Source: Pseudomonadota bacterium
GTDB lineage: Bacteria > Pseudomonadota > Gammaproteobacteria > Burkholderiales > Burkholderiaceae_B
DNA: 21,531 nt
Direction of reading: 5' to 3'
Assembly: GCA_023439305.1 (NCBI GenBank)
Contig: JAEXOO010000046.1
Span: 1 to 21,531, forward strand
The notes under the pieces are model-generated. The model did no database searches and was not told where the DNA came from. It was given only the letters and a program-made list of their open reading frames with translations. Below are positions 15,076 to 21,531 of the stretch, piece by piece. The position numbers and the translations under genes were made by a program. How positions within the stretch are numbered: the stretch's first letter is position 1; each line of letters opens with the position of its first letter.

Positions 15076-16068
15076 ATGAGCAAACTGAAGCTGAGCGTAT
15101 CGATTGGCAATTACGACCGCACCCTAGCCTTGAAGGACGGGCGCGTCGGCATTGAAGGCTGCGATGTCAATGTCGTGTCGCTGGAACCGGAGGAAGCGTT
15201 TCACCGTGCATTCCGCTACGAGGAATTCGATGTCACGGAAATCTCCATGAGCAGCCACATGATGACCACGGCACGCGGCGACAATCAGTACGTCGGCATC
15301 CCGGCCTTCCTGTCGCGCGTATTCCGCCACTCTGGCATTTACGTGCGCACCGATCGCATCCGCAAGCCCGAGGATCTGAAAGGCAAGATCATCGGTGTGC
15401 CCGAATACCAGATCACCGCCAACGTCTGGATCCGCGGCATCTTGCAGGATGAGTTCGGCATCCGCCCGAACCAGATCAAATGGGTTCGAGGCGGCATCGA
15501 AGAACCGGGCCGAGGCGAACGCTCCCCCATCGACCTGCCTGACGATATCAGCCTGGAACAGATCCCCGACGACCGCACGCTGTCGGACATGCTGGAAAAA
15601 GGCGAAATCGACGGCTACATCGGTGCGCGTGCGCCCTCATGCTTCTTGCGCGGTGCGCCTAACGTGGGCCGCCTCTTCGGAGACGAGTACCTGGAAGTGG
15701 AAAAAGACTACTTCCGCCGCACGGGCATCTTCCCCATCATGCACATGGTCGGCATCCGCAAGTCCCTGGTTCAGGAGAACCCCTGGCTGCCGGTCAGCGT
15801 CTACAAGGCTTTCCTGAAAGCCAAGGAGCTGGCCGTGCACGAATTGAACGAGCTGTGCCACCTGGCCGTGACCTTGCCCTGGATGGTGCACCACCACAAT
15901 GAAGCCAAAGCCCTGATGGGTGAGGACTACTGGCCTTACGGCCTGGACGCCAACCGCCACACCATCCAGACCTTTGCGCAGTACCACCACGACCAGGGCA
16001 TGTCGCAACGGCTGGTCAAGCCCGAGGAACTGTTCGCGGCCTCCTCGCTGGATCTCTCCAAGATATAA
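15076..16068 (+). CDS. 4,5-dihydroxyphthalate decarboxylase (Pht5)-family protein
   Basis: A 330-residue cytoplasmic protein with no signal peptide. The N-terminus KLKLSVSIGNYDRTLALKDGRV and the segments EEAFHRAFRYEEFDVTEISMSSHM, GVPEYQITANVWIRGIL and FPIMHMVGIRKSL are characteristic of the family. The fold resembles periplasmic binding proteins (NMT1/ABC-receptor type), so members are also annotated as substrate-binding proteins. In phthalate degradation the namesake removes one carboxylate from 4,5-dihydroxyphthalate. TAAGGA, overlapping the previous stop, serves as ribosome site 9 bases upstream. Co-operonic position with a hydroxylase suggests decarboxylation or binding of a hydroxylated aromatic acid, but the actual substrate is an inference. 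Confidence 0.8.
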   Translation: MSKLKLSVSIGNYDRTLALKDGRVGIEGCDVNVVSLEPEEAFHRAFRYEEFDVTEISMSSHMMTTARGDNQYVGIPAFLSRVFRHSGIYVRTDRIRKPEDLKGKIIGVPEYQITANVWIRGILQDEFGIRPNQIKWVRGGIEEPGRGERSPIDLPDDISLEQIPDDRTLSDMLEKGEIDGYIGARAPSCFLRGAPNVGRLFGDEYLEVEKDYFRRTGIFPIMHMVGIRKSLVQENPWLPVSVYKAFLKAKELAVHELNELCHLAVTLPWMVHHHNEAKALMGEDYWPYGLDANRHTIQTFAQYHHDQGMSQRLVKPEELFAASSLDLSKI

Positions 16069-16080
16069 GGCAACACCGGC

Positions 16081-16956
16081 ATGAAGGCTCCCGTTTTCAA
16101 TTACTACGCCCCCGAGACGCTGGCCCAGGCGCTGGAGCTGCTGTCCACCCAGGACAACGCCCGCGTTCTGGCCGGCGGCCAATCCCTGCTGGCCATGCTC
16201 AACATGCGGTTTGCATTCCCCGACACGCTGGTGGACATCAACCAATTGCCCGAACTGGCCTATATCCGCCACGAGGACGACGGGCGCATCGGCGTAGGCG
16301 CGATGACCCGCCAGCGCGAGGTGGAGTTCTCCGAGCTGGTGGCCGACCGGCTGCCGCTCTGGAAAGAGGCCATCCTGAACGTGGGGCACCGCCAGACCCG
16401 CAACCGCGGGACGGTGGGCGGCAGTCTTTGCCAACTGGATCCTTCTGCCGAAATACCTACTGTCTGCATGGCCATGGACGCCGTGCTGACCGTTTCCAGT
16501 GCACGCGGGGAACGAGCCATTCCAATGGCCGAGTTTCCAGCGGCCTACATGACCCCCAGCATGGAGGCCGACGAGTTGCTGACTCGCGTGCAGGTCCAGC
16601 CCTGGCCCGCCAGCCACGGCTGGGCCTTTCTGGAATTTTCACGACGCCACGGCGACTTCGCCATCGTGTCCTGCGCCGCCCTGCTGCTGCTGGACGAGGC
16701 CGGCCTGGTCTGTCGCGCCAGCATCACCCTGGGCGGCGTGGGCGCTTTTCCACTGCGCATGACCGAGGCCGAAAACACCTTGCTGGGCACACCCGCCGGC
16801 CCCGACGACATTGCCCGCGCCGCCGAGCTGTGCGGCCAGGTGGACGCCTCCAGCGACAGTTATGTCCAGAGTTGGTATCGCCAACGACTGGCCAAAGAAT
16901 ACACGGCGCGCGCCCTGCGGCTCGCGCTTTCCCGTACAGGACAACGGCATGAGTAA
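16081..16956 (+). CDS. Molybdenum hydroxylase FAD-binding (medium) subunit, CoxM-like
   Basis: A 291-residue FAD subunit of a xanthine oxidase-family enzyme; it passes electrons from the iron-sulfur subunit to the acceptor. FAD contacts are visible in AGGQSLLAMLNMR (31-43) and RNRGTVGGSLCQLDPSAEIP (107-126). The C-terminal CO_deh_flav_C region (about 175-285) has ITLGGVGAFPLRM. The usual position after GGSL is AHADP/AQADP; here it is CQLDP, a small departure. It begins 12 bases after the previous gene and overlaps the next by 8 bases. Confidence 0.93.
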   Translation: MKAPVFNYYAPETLAQALELLSTQDNARVLAGGQSLLAMLNMRFAFPDTLVDINQLPELAYIRHEDDGRIGVGAMTRQREVEFSELVADRLPLWKEAILNVGHRQTRNRGTVGGSLCQLDPSAEIPTVCMAMDAVLTVSSARGERAIPMAEFPAAYMTPSMEADELLTRVQVQPWPASHGWAFLEFSRRHGDFAIVSCAALLLLDEAGLVCRASITLGGVGAFPLRMTEAENTLLGTPAGPDDIARAAELCGQVDASSDSYVQSWYRQRLAKEYTARALRLALSRTGQRHE

Positions 16957-17458
16957 CACCCCCTCTTCGGGCAGCCGCCCCATCACACTGTGCGTCAACG
17001 GCCGCAACCTGACTGCGAGCGCCGAACCGCGCGTCAATCTGGCCGACTTCCTGCGCCACGATCTGGGCTTGACCGGCACCCACGTGGGCTGCGAGCACGG
17101 CGTATGCGGCGCCTGCACCGTCCAGATCGACGGCCATTCGGCCCGCAGCTGCCTGATGCTGGCCGTCCAGGCCCAGGGCAAAAACATACGTACCATCGAA
17201 GGACTGGCCGATGAGCAAGGCCGCTGGCATCCCGTACAAGAGGCATTCCGCGAGCTGCACGCTCTGCAATGCGGCTTCTGTACGCCCGGCGTGCTGATGT
17301 CGGTGGTGGAGCTGCTGGAAAACAATACCGACCCCAGCGAAGAGCAAATCCGCGACGTGCTGTCCGGCCACCTGTGCCGCTGCACCGGCTATCAGAATAT
17401 CGTGCGCGCGGTACAGAAAGCCGCTGCCACCTTGAGGGCCAGCCATGCACATGAATGA
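16949..17458 (+). CDS. Molybdenum hydroxylase [2Fe-2S] (small) subunit, CoxS-like
   Basis: A 169-residue electron-transfer subunit with two [2Fe-2S] clusters. The plant-ferredoxin-type cluster is bound by C48, C53, C56 (GCEHGVCGACTV) and C68. The second, helical-domain cluster uses C108, C111 (QCGFCTPG), C143 and C145 (GHLCRCTGYQNI). All eight cysteines are in place. The ATG at 16949 lies inside the end of the FAD-subunit gene (8-base overlap) and gives the family length; the longer frame upstream is a shadow of that gene. It overlaps the large-subunit gene by 14 bases. Confidence 0.95.
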   Translation: MSNTPSSGSRPITLCVNGRNLTASAEPRVNLADFLRHDLGLTGTHVGCEHGVCGACTVQIDGHSARSCLMLAVQAQGKNIRTIEGLADEQGRWHPVQEAFRELHALQCGFCTPGVLMSVVELLENNTDPSEEQIRDVLSGHLCRCTGYQNIVRAVQKAAATLRASHAHE

Positions 17459-19826
17459 TTCCCGCGAACTGGAGCAGGCCGCTCTGGCCCAGGCAGCTCC
17501 CGGAATGGGCCACTCCGTCCTGCGCCTGGAAGACGAAGCCCTGCTGACCGGGCAGGCGCAGTTCCTGGACGACGTCCCCATGGATGGCGTGCTGCATGCC
17601 TGCTTCGTGCGCAGTCCGCACGCCCATGCCCGCATCCGCTCCATCGACCTGTCGGCTGCCCGCGCACTGACTGGCGTGCACGGCGTTTTTGCCGCGCAAG
17701 ACCTCATGGGCGAGCTGACCCACTGGCGCATGCCGCTGGGCTTTGCCTTCGCCGTGCTGCCTGAGAACACGGTTCCCTTCGTGCTCGCGCGCGAAGAAGT
17801 CGCTTTTGTAGGCGAGGCCATCGCCGTGGTCGTGGCCCAGTCGCGCCATCTGGCCGAAGACGCCGCGGCCCTGGTGGCGATCGACTTCGAAGTCCTGCCC
17901 GCCATCTCTGACGCGCGCCGCGCCCTGGAAGCCGACGCCCCGCTGGTCCGCACCGAGCTGGACAGCAATGTGCTGCAGAACTACACGCTGGCCTACGGCG
18001 AGGTAGACGAGGCCTTCGACGGCGCCGACATTCTTATCGAAGAATCCTTTTCCGCCCATCGCGGCTGCGCCCACCCCATCGAGGGGCGCGGCGTGCTGGC
18101 GCGGCTGGATGCCGCCGGCAACGAGTTGACCGTCTGGTCATCGACCCAGATGGCACACGAACTGCACTACACCCTGGCCCTGATGCTGGGTCACCGCGAA
18201 GACCAATTGCGCGTGGTCACACCCGATGTGGGCGGGGGCTTCGGCGCCAAGTTCATGATCTACCCGGAAGAGATCGTGATCCCCGCCGTGGCGCGGCTGC
18301 TGCGCCGCCCCGTCAAGTGGGTGGAAGACCGGCGCGAGAACTTCCTGACCTCTATTCAGGAGCGCGACCAATTCTGGACCATGTCCCTGGCCGCCGACAA
18401 AAATGGCCGTATCCGCGGCCTGCGCGGCTCCTTCATCCATGACCACGGCGCCTACACGCCGCAGGGCACCAACGTGCCCTACAACGCCGCCTCATCCATG
18501 ACCGGCCCGTATGTCGTGCCGGCCTTCAGCCTGACCGCCGACGTGGTCTATACCAACAAGGTGCCGGTGGCCACGGTACGCGGCGCGGGCTATCCGCAAG
18601 CCGCCTTCGTCATGGACAGACTGATGGACAGGCTGGCGCAGCGCACCGGCATGGATGCGATCCGCTGTCGCGAATTGAACCTGATTCCGGCGGCCAAGAT
18701 CCCCTACACCAAACCGCTCAAATCCCGAGCCGGCGTTCCTCTGGTGATCGACAGCGGCGATTTTCCGCGCATGCAAGCCATGGCCGTCGAAGCCATGGAC
18801 CGCGAAGGCTTCGAGCAACGACGCCTGGACGCCCTGGCCCAAGGCCGCTACCGTGGACAAAGCCTGGCCAGCGCCGTCAAGCCCACGGGCCGCGGACCCT
18901 ATGAATCGGCCACCGTCAAAATCTTTCCGTCCGGCCGTATCGCCGTGTTCACCGGCGCGCTGGCCATGGGCCAAGGCATCAAGACCTCGCTGGCACAGAT
19001 CTGCGCCGCGCATTTCGGCGTGGAACCCGGCGGTGTGGACATCCACGCCGGCGACACGCGCCACATCGGCTTCGGCATGGGCGGCTTCGCCAGTCGCCAA
19101 TCGCTGATGGCGGGCACCGCCGTCGAGCAGGCCTCCATGCAACTGCGGCACAAAGTGCTGCAGGCGGCGGCAGCCGTGCTGAAAGTGCCCGAGAACACGC
19201 TGGACATCGCTTACGGTATCGTCAGCAGCAGCGCCACGACCGATACCGTCAGCCTGGCCCGGCTGGCCATGGTGCTCAAGGGCGTGCCCGGTTACAGCCT
19301 GCCCATCAAGACCGATCCGGGGCTGGAGTGCACGGCCCACTTCCATTGCGACGAACAGACCTATGCCGGCTCCACGCACGCCTGCGAAGTGGAGGTGGAT
19401 GCCAGCACCGGCGCCATCGAGATCAAGCGTTATCTGGCGGTGCAGGACTGCGGCAATCTGATCAACCCCATGATTGTGGAAGGCCAGGTCGTGGGCGGCG
19501 TGGTCCACGGGCTGGGCAATGCCCTGTTCGAGCACATGGCCTACGATGCCGAGGGGCAACCGCTGTCCACCACCTGCGCCGAATACCTGCTGCCCACCGC
19601 GCCCGAGGTGCCCGACATCGACGTGCTGTTCTGCCCCTCGCCTACGCGCCTGAATCCGCTGGGCGTCAAAGGCGTGGGCGAATGTTCCACCATCGCCGTC
19701 GCCGCCGCCGTGATCTCGGCCGTAGAGCACGCGCTGGCGCCGCTGAACGTGCGCATCAACGAGTTCCCGCTCAGCCCCATGCGGCTGCTGGAGCTGATCG
19801 ACCAGGCCACGCAAAAAACACAATAA
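17445..19826 (+). CDS. Molybdenum hydroxylase large (molybdopterin-binding) subunit, CoxL-like
   Basis: A 793-residue catalytic subunit of a xanthine oxidase-family hydroxylase; these enzymes insert water-derived oxygen at an activated carbon of (hetero)aromatics, aldehydes or CO. The cofactor loops are GGGFGAK (263-269) and GQVVGGVVHGLGNALFEH. The conserved catalytic Glu is E746 in GVKGVGEC. The active-site loop reads TVRGAGYPQ (378-385 region), not the AYxCSFR signature of form I CO dehydrogenase, and differs from the AYRGAGR type. A true CO dehydrogenase is therefore unlikely. GAGG lies 7 bases before the ATG at 17445, which overlaps the small-subunit gene. The medium-small-large order is the classic Cox order. 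The substrate is unknown, probably an organic acid captured by the Bug receptor. Confidence 0.93.
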   Translation: MHMNDSRELEQAALAQAAPGMGHSVLRLEDEALLTGQAQFLDDVPMDGVLHACFVRSPHAHARIRSIDLSAARALTGVHGVFAAQDLMGELTHWRMPLGFAFAVLPENTVPFVLAREEVAFVGEAIAVVVAQSRHLAEDAAALVAIDFEVLPAISDARRALEADAPLVRTELDSNVLQNYTLAYGEVDEAFDGADILIEESFSAHRGCAHPIEGRGVLARLDAAGNELTVWSSTQMAHELHYTLALMLGHREDQLRVVTPDVGGGFGAKFMIYPEEIVIPAVARLLRRPVKWVEDRRENFLTSIQERDQFWTMSLAADKNGRIRGLRGSFIHDHGAYTPQGTNVPYNAASSMTGPYVVPAFSLTADVVYTNKVPVATVRGAGYPQAAFVMDRLMDRLAQRTGMDAIRCRELNLIPAAKIPYTKPLKSRAGVPLVIDSGDFPRMQAMAVEAMDREGFEQRRLDALAQGRYRGQSLASAVKPTGRGPYESATVKIFPSGRIAVFTGALAMGQGIKTSLAQICAAHFGVEPGGVDIHAGDTRHIGFGMGGFASRQSLMAGTAVEQASMQLRHKVLQAAAAVLKVPENTLDIAYGIVSSSATTDTVSLARLAMVLKGVPGYSLPIKTDPGLECTAHFHCDEQTYAGSTHACEVEVDASTGAIEIKRYLAVQDCGNLINPMIVEGQVVGGVVHGLGNALFEHMAYDAEGQPLSTTCAEYLLPTAPEVPDIDVLFCPSPTRLNPLGVKGVGECSTIAVAAAVISAVEHALAPLNVRINEFPLSPMRLLELIDQATQKTQ

Positions 19827-19841
19827 AACAGGAATGCTGCC

Positions 19842-20648
19842 ATGAACTTCAAGAATCGATTTCACATCCCTTTGCCCTTGGATCAAGCCTGGACACTGAT
19901 GCTGGATGTGCCCCGCATCATGCCCTGCTTGCCCGGCGCCAAACTGACGGACGTGTTGGACGGCAACAAGTACCAGGGCTCCGTCTCGGTCAAACTGGGC
20001 CCCATCAAGCTGTCGTTCGACGGCACGGCCGAACTGATCCGCACCGACGAGGAAAACCACATTGCCTATCTGCGTGGCGCCGGTCTTGACCCCAAGGGTC
20101 GGGGATCGGCCAGCTCGGACTTCAGCTTCGCGCTGACGCCTGCTGCGGATGGCGGCACAGACGTAGAGGTGAATACCGAACTGACCCTGTCGGGCGCAGT
20201 AGCCCAGTACGGACGGGGCAGCGGCATGATCGCCGAAGTCGCCGGCCAGATCCTGGGACAGTTCGAGCGCAATCTGGCGCGCATGGTCCAGGGCGGCGCC
20301 GACCCGGCGCTGCAACCCGACACGCCCATTCCGGCGGGCGGCCACCCTGCCGCAGCGGGCGGCGCCCCGTTCACGGGTCAAGCCATGACGGGTTCAGTTC
20401 CCATAACGGGAGCCTCGGTGTCGGCCCCTGAAGCCCAGGCCATTCTGTATCAGGCCCAAGCCGTGCTGGCGCAGACCCAGCAGTTGCAGGCCCAGATGCA
20501 GCAGACCCTGCTGCGTCTGAATGCCCGCGGCCGCCAGGACGACGACGGCGCCGGCGAGCTGAACATGCTGTCCATCGGGCTCAAGGCCGTCTGGTCACAG
20601 ATCCGCTATTCCGTGGGCCGGCTGTTCGGACGCAAGGATCAGGGGTAA
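19842..20648 (+). CDS. CoxG-like SRPBCC protein
   Basis: A 268-residue protein. Residues 1 to about 150 are a CoxG (SRPBCC, START-like) domain: FHIPLPLDQAWTLMLDVPRIMPCLPGAKL, then KLGPIKLSFDGTAEL and a helix AGQILGQFERNLARMV. In Oligotropha CoxG recruits the molybdenum CO dehydrogenase to the membrane. Residues 150-195 are a Pro/Gly/Ala-rich linker. Residues 197-227 (EAQAILYQAQAVLAQTQQLQ and on) form a probable coiled coil, and 243-264 (LSIGLKAVWSQIRYSVGRLF) an amphipathic basic-aromatic helix suited to membrane contact. AGGA precedes the ATG by about 10 bases. It is the last gene of the operon; no ordinary terminator follows, but a structured element begins 60 bases later. Confidence 0.88.
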   Translation: MNFKNRFHIPLPLDQAWTLMLDVPRIMPCLPGAKLTDVLDGNKYQGSVSVKLGPIKLSFDGTAELIRTDEENHIAYLRGAGLDPKGRGSASSDFSFALTPAADGGTDVEVNTELTLSGAVAQYGRGSGMIAEVAGQILGQFERNLARMVQGGADPALQPDTPIPAGGHPAAAGGAPFTGQAMTGSVPITGASVSAPEAQAILYQAQAVLAQTQQLQAQMQQTLLRLNARGRQDDDGAGELNMLSIGLKAVWSQIRYSVGRLFGRKDQG

Positions 20649-20708
20649 ACCACAACGCAAACACGACAAGGCTGCTGTCAGGTGAAATTGAAGACGACAT
20701 ATGAAGCC

Positions 20709-20943
20709 GCTCTTCAAGCCGGGTACTGGATTCGCCCGGGCTGACGGTTTGCCGGCGCTGCGCGCCGGTACCCTTGTCAAACGCGCGAACCGGGCGCAGC
20801 CTGAACTCACGCGATGGCTCATCCCCCGGATGAGCCATAAGCGTCGCGCTCGAACAGCAGGCCGCTTGCCTCCCGGCCCGCACGCTTGCCAGCGGCAAAC
20901 CCTCTGACCCGCCCCGCCGAATCCAGTACCCGGCTTGAAGAGC
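20709..20943 (-). repeat. Structured intergenic element, copy 2 (235 bp, inverted)
   Basis: Same family as 10279-10511, on the opposite strand. The ends are a perfect 26-bp inverted repeat (20709-20734 with 20918-20943) unrelated in sequence to the arms of the other copies. Internal helices: 20743-20751 with 20896-20904 (9 bp, one mismatch), hairpin 20752-20768, 20796-20803 with 20858-20865 (8 bp), and hairpin 20814-20838 (10 bp, loop CGGGG read on minus). The unpaired boxes are shared with copies 1 and 3, e.g. GCGCCCGG read on minus at 20790-20797. It begins 60 bases after the coxG-like stop codon. The gap 20649-21498 contains only this element, copy 3 and terminator hairpins. Confidence 0.88.
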
Positions 20944-21051
20944 TCCCATTGGTTTCACTCCATGACAGCAACCTTGAATGGAACCGCATGGCATCTGTCT
21001 GAATCCTGATTGTGACAGGCATAAGCCCGTGCGGACGAAGATCGGTGCCGA

Positions 21052-21285
21052 GCCCTGCCAGGAAGGGCCGGTCCCGTGCGGGCGGGTCAGAGGGCTTGCC
21101 GCAGGCGGGAGGCCGCGCCGGGAGGCAAGCGTCGTTCTGTTTGACGGCGGCGCTTGTTGCTTGTCCGGGGGACAAGCAACCCGTCGGAGTTAACGATGCG
21201 CCCGGCGAAGACTGACGACAAGGGAACCGGTGCGCAGCACCGGCAAGCCCTCAGCCCGAATGGGACCAGCCCTTCCTGGCAGGGC
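21052..21285 (+). repeat. Structured intergenic element, copy 3 (234 bp)
   Basis: Same family and orientation as copy 1, 108 bases from copy 2 and inverted relative to it. The outer arms pair 21052-21075 with 21262-21285 (24 positions, a single C/A mismatch at 21069/21268). Internal helices: 21090-21098 with 21244-21252 (9 bp perfect), hairpin 21227-21243, 21129-21136 with 21192-21199 (8 bp), and hairpin 21157-21179 (9 bp, loop CGGGG). The GCGCCCGG box is at 21198-21205. No gene is visible in the spacer 20944-21051 or in 21286-21403. Confidence 0.88.
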
Positions 21286-21403
21286 GGCTTACTGCCTGCT
21301 TCGTCTGATTAAACGACTCTAATCCAAAGCCGGAACAGCGGCCCATACACTTCACTTTTTCCAAATCCGCGCAGCCCTCTTTTCCATCAACACCCACAGC
21401 TCC

Positions 21404-21442
21404 AAAAAAATCCCCCCGGAAGTCCGATGACTCCCAGGGGGA
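21404..21442 (-). terminator. Rho-independent terminator for the gene at the right edge
   Basis: On the minus strand a 14-bp stem (21411-21424 with 21429-21442, two G-U pairs only in this orientation) with loop ATCG is followed by seven T (21404-21410). The G-U pairs become mismatches on plus, so the signal belongs to a minus-strand transcript. Confidence 0.88.
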
Positions 21443-21450
21443 ACATGTCC

Positions 21451-21479
21451 GGCCGCCCGCCCCCAAGCGGCAGGCGGCC
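21451..21479 (-). other. GC hairpin in the 3' UTR of the right-edge gene
   Basis: GGCCGCC (21451-21457) and GGCGGCC (21473-21479) form a 7-bp stem between the stop codon of the edge gene and its terminator. It may stabilise the mRNA end or help termination. Confidence 0.4.
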
Positions 21480-21498
21480 TGAACCTCATTGCCCAGCC

Positions 21499-21531
21499 TT
21501 ACAGGCCCAGCAGCGCCATCGCCTCTTCGCG
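21499..21531 (-). CDS. C-terminal end of an unidentified protein (cut by window edge)
   Basis: The minus strand reads R-E-E-A-M-A-L-L-G-L then TAA (21499-21501), running off the window. The frame is supported by the terminator that follows 57-95 bases downstream. Ten residues are too few to name a family. Confidence 0.6.
   Translation of the reverse strand, partial: REEAMALLGL

Noticed and set aside
14083..20648. Aerobic carbon monoxide dehydrogenase operon
   Set aside because: Subunit order and CoxG fit, but the large subunit lacks the AYxCSFR signature, no coxDEF maturation genes follow, and a Bug receptor plus Pht5-family gene point to an organic acid.
20709..21285. Integron attC sites or a classic MITE / insertion sequence
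   Set aside because: No integrase, transposase or cassette genes are present. Terminal repeats are not shared between copies, and I saw no clear target-site duplication flanking the arms.

Overview
The window is GC-rich, densely coded bacterial DNA. The gene content points to a betaproteobacterium of the order Burkholderiales, most likely Alcaligenaceae: a tRNA-Val(CAC), a Bug/TctC-type solute receptor, and a gloB / yafS-like methyltransferase / rnhA / dnaQ neighbourhood with mltD and fabI alongside. The genus cannot be fixed from sequence alone.

Layout. Positions 1-804 hold a small secreted protein of the Lipoprotein_15 repeat family, a tRNA-Val(CAC) with encoded CCA and its promoter, and the dnaQ terminator. 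Positions 816-6979 are five minus-strand genes. In transcription order these are a SAM methyltransferase, rnhA (4-base overlap), an RND efflux adaptor, an RND permease and dnaQ, which starts 18 bases after the permease. The efflux pair sits between rnhA and dnaQ, which are neighbours in many proteobacteria. Positions 6995-10054 run the other way: gloB, mltD and fabI, closed by a strong terminator. Positions 10623-12455 are minus-strand again (a glutathione S-transferase-like protein and trhO). A YdjM-like membrane hydrolase follows on plus (12695-13780) with its own terminator.

Positions 14083-20648 are a compact six-gene plus-strand operon behind an AT-rich control region. It encodes a periplasmic Bug/TctC receptor, a 4,5-dihydroxyphthalate decarboxylase-family protein, the three subunits (FAD, 2Fe-2S, molybdopterin) of a xanthine oxidase-family molybdenum hydroxylase, and a CoxG-like protein. 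Together they look like capture and oxidative attack of an aromatic or heteroaromatic acid. The substrate is not visible from sequence. The large subunit lacks the CO-dehydrogenase active-site signature.

The most unusual content is a family of three 233-235 base elements (10279-10511, 20709-20943 inverted, 21052-21285). Each is bounded by a long inverted repeat whose sequence differs completely between copies but stays self-complementary within each copy. Inside, four further helices are kept by paired (compensatory) changes around invariant unpaired boxes. All three lie between convergent transcription units. This pattern is what a selected RNA or single-stranded DNA fold looks like. I do not recognise the family.
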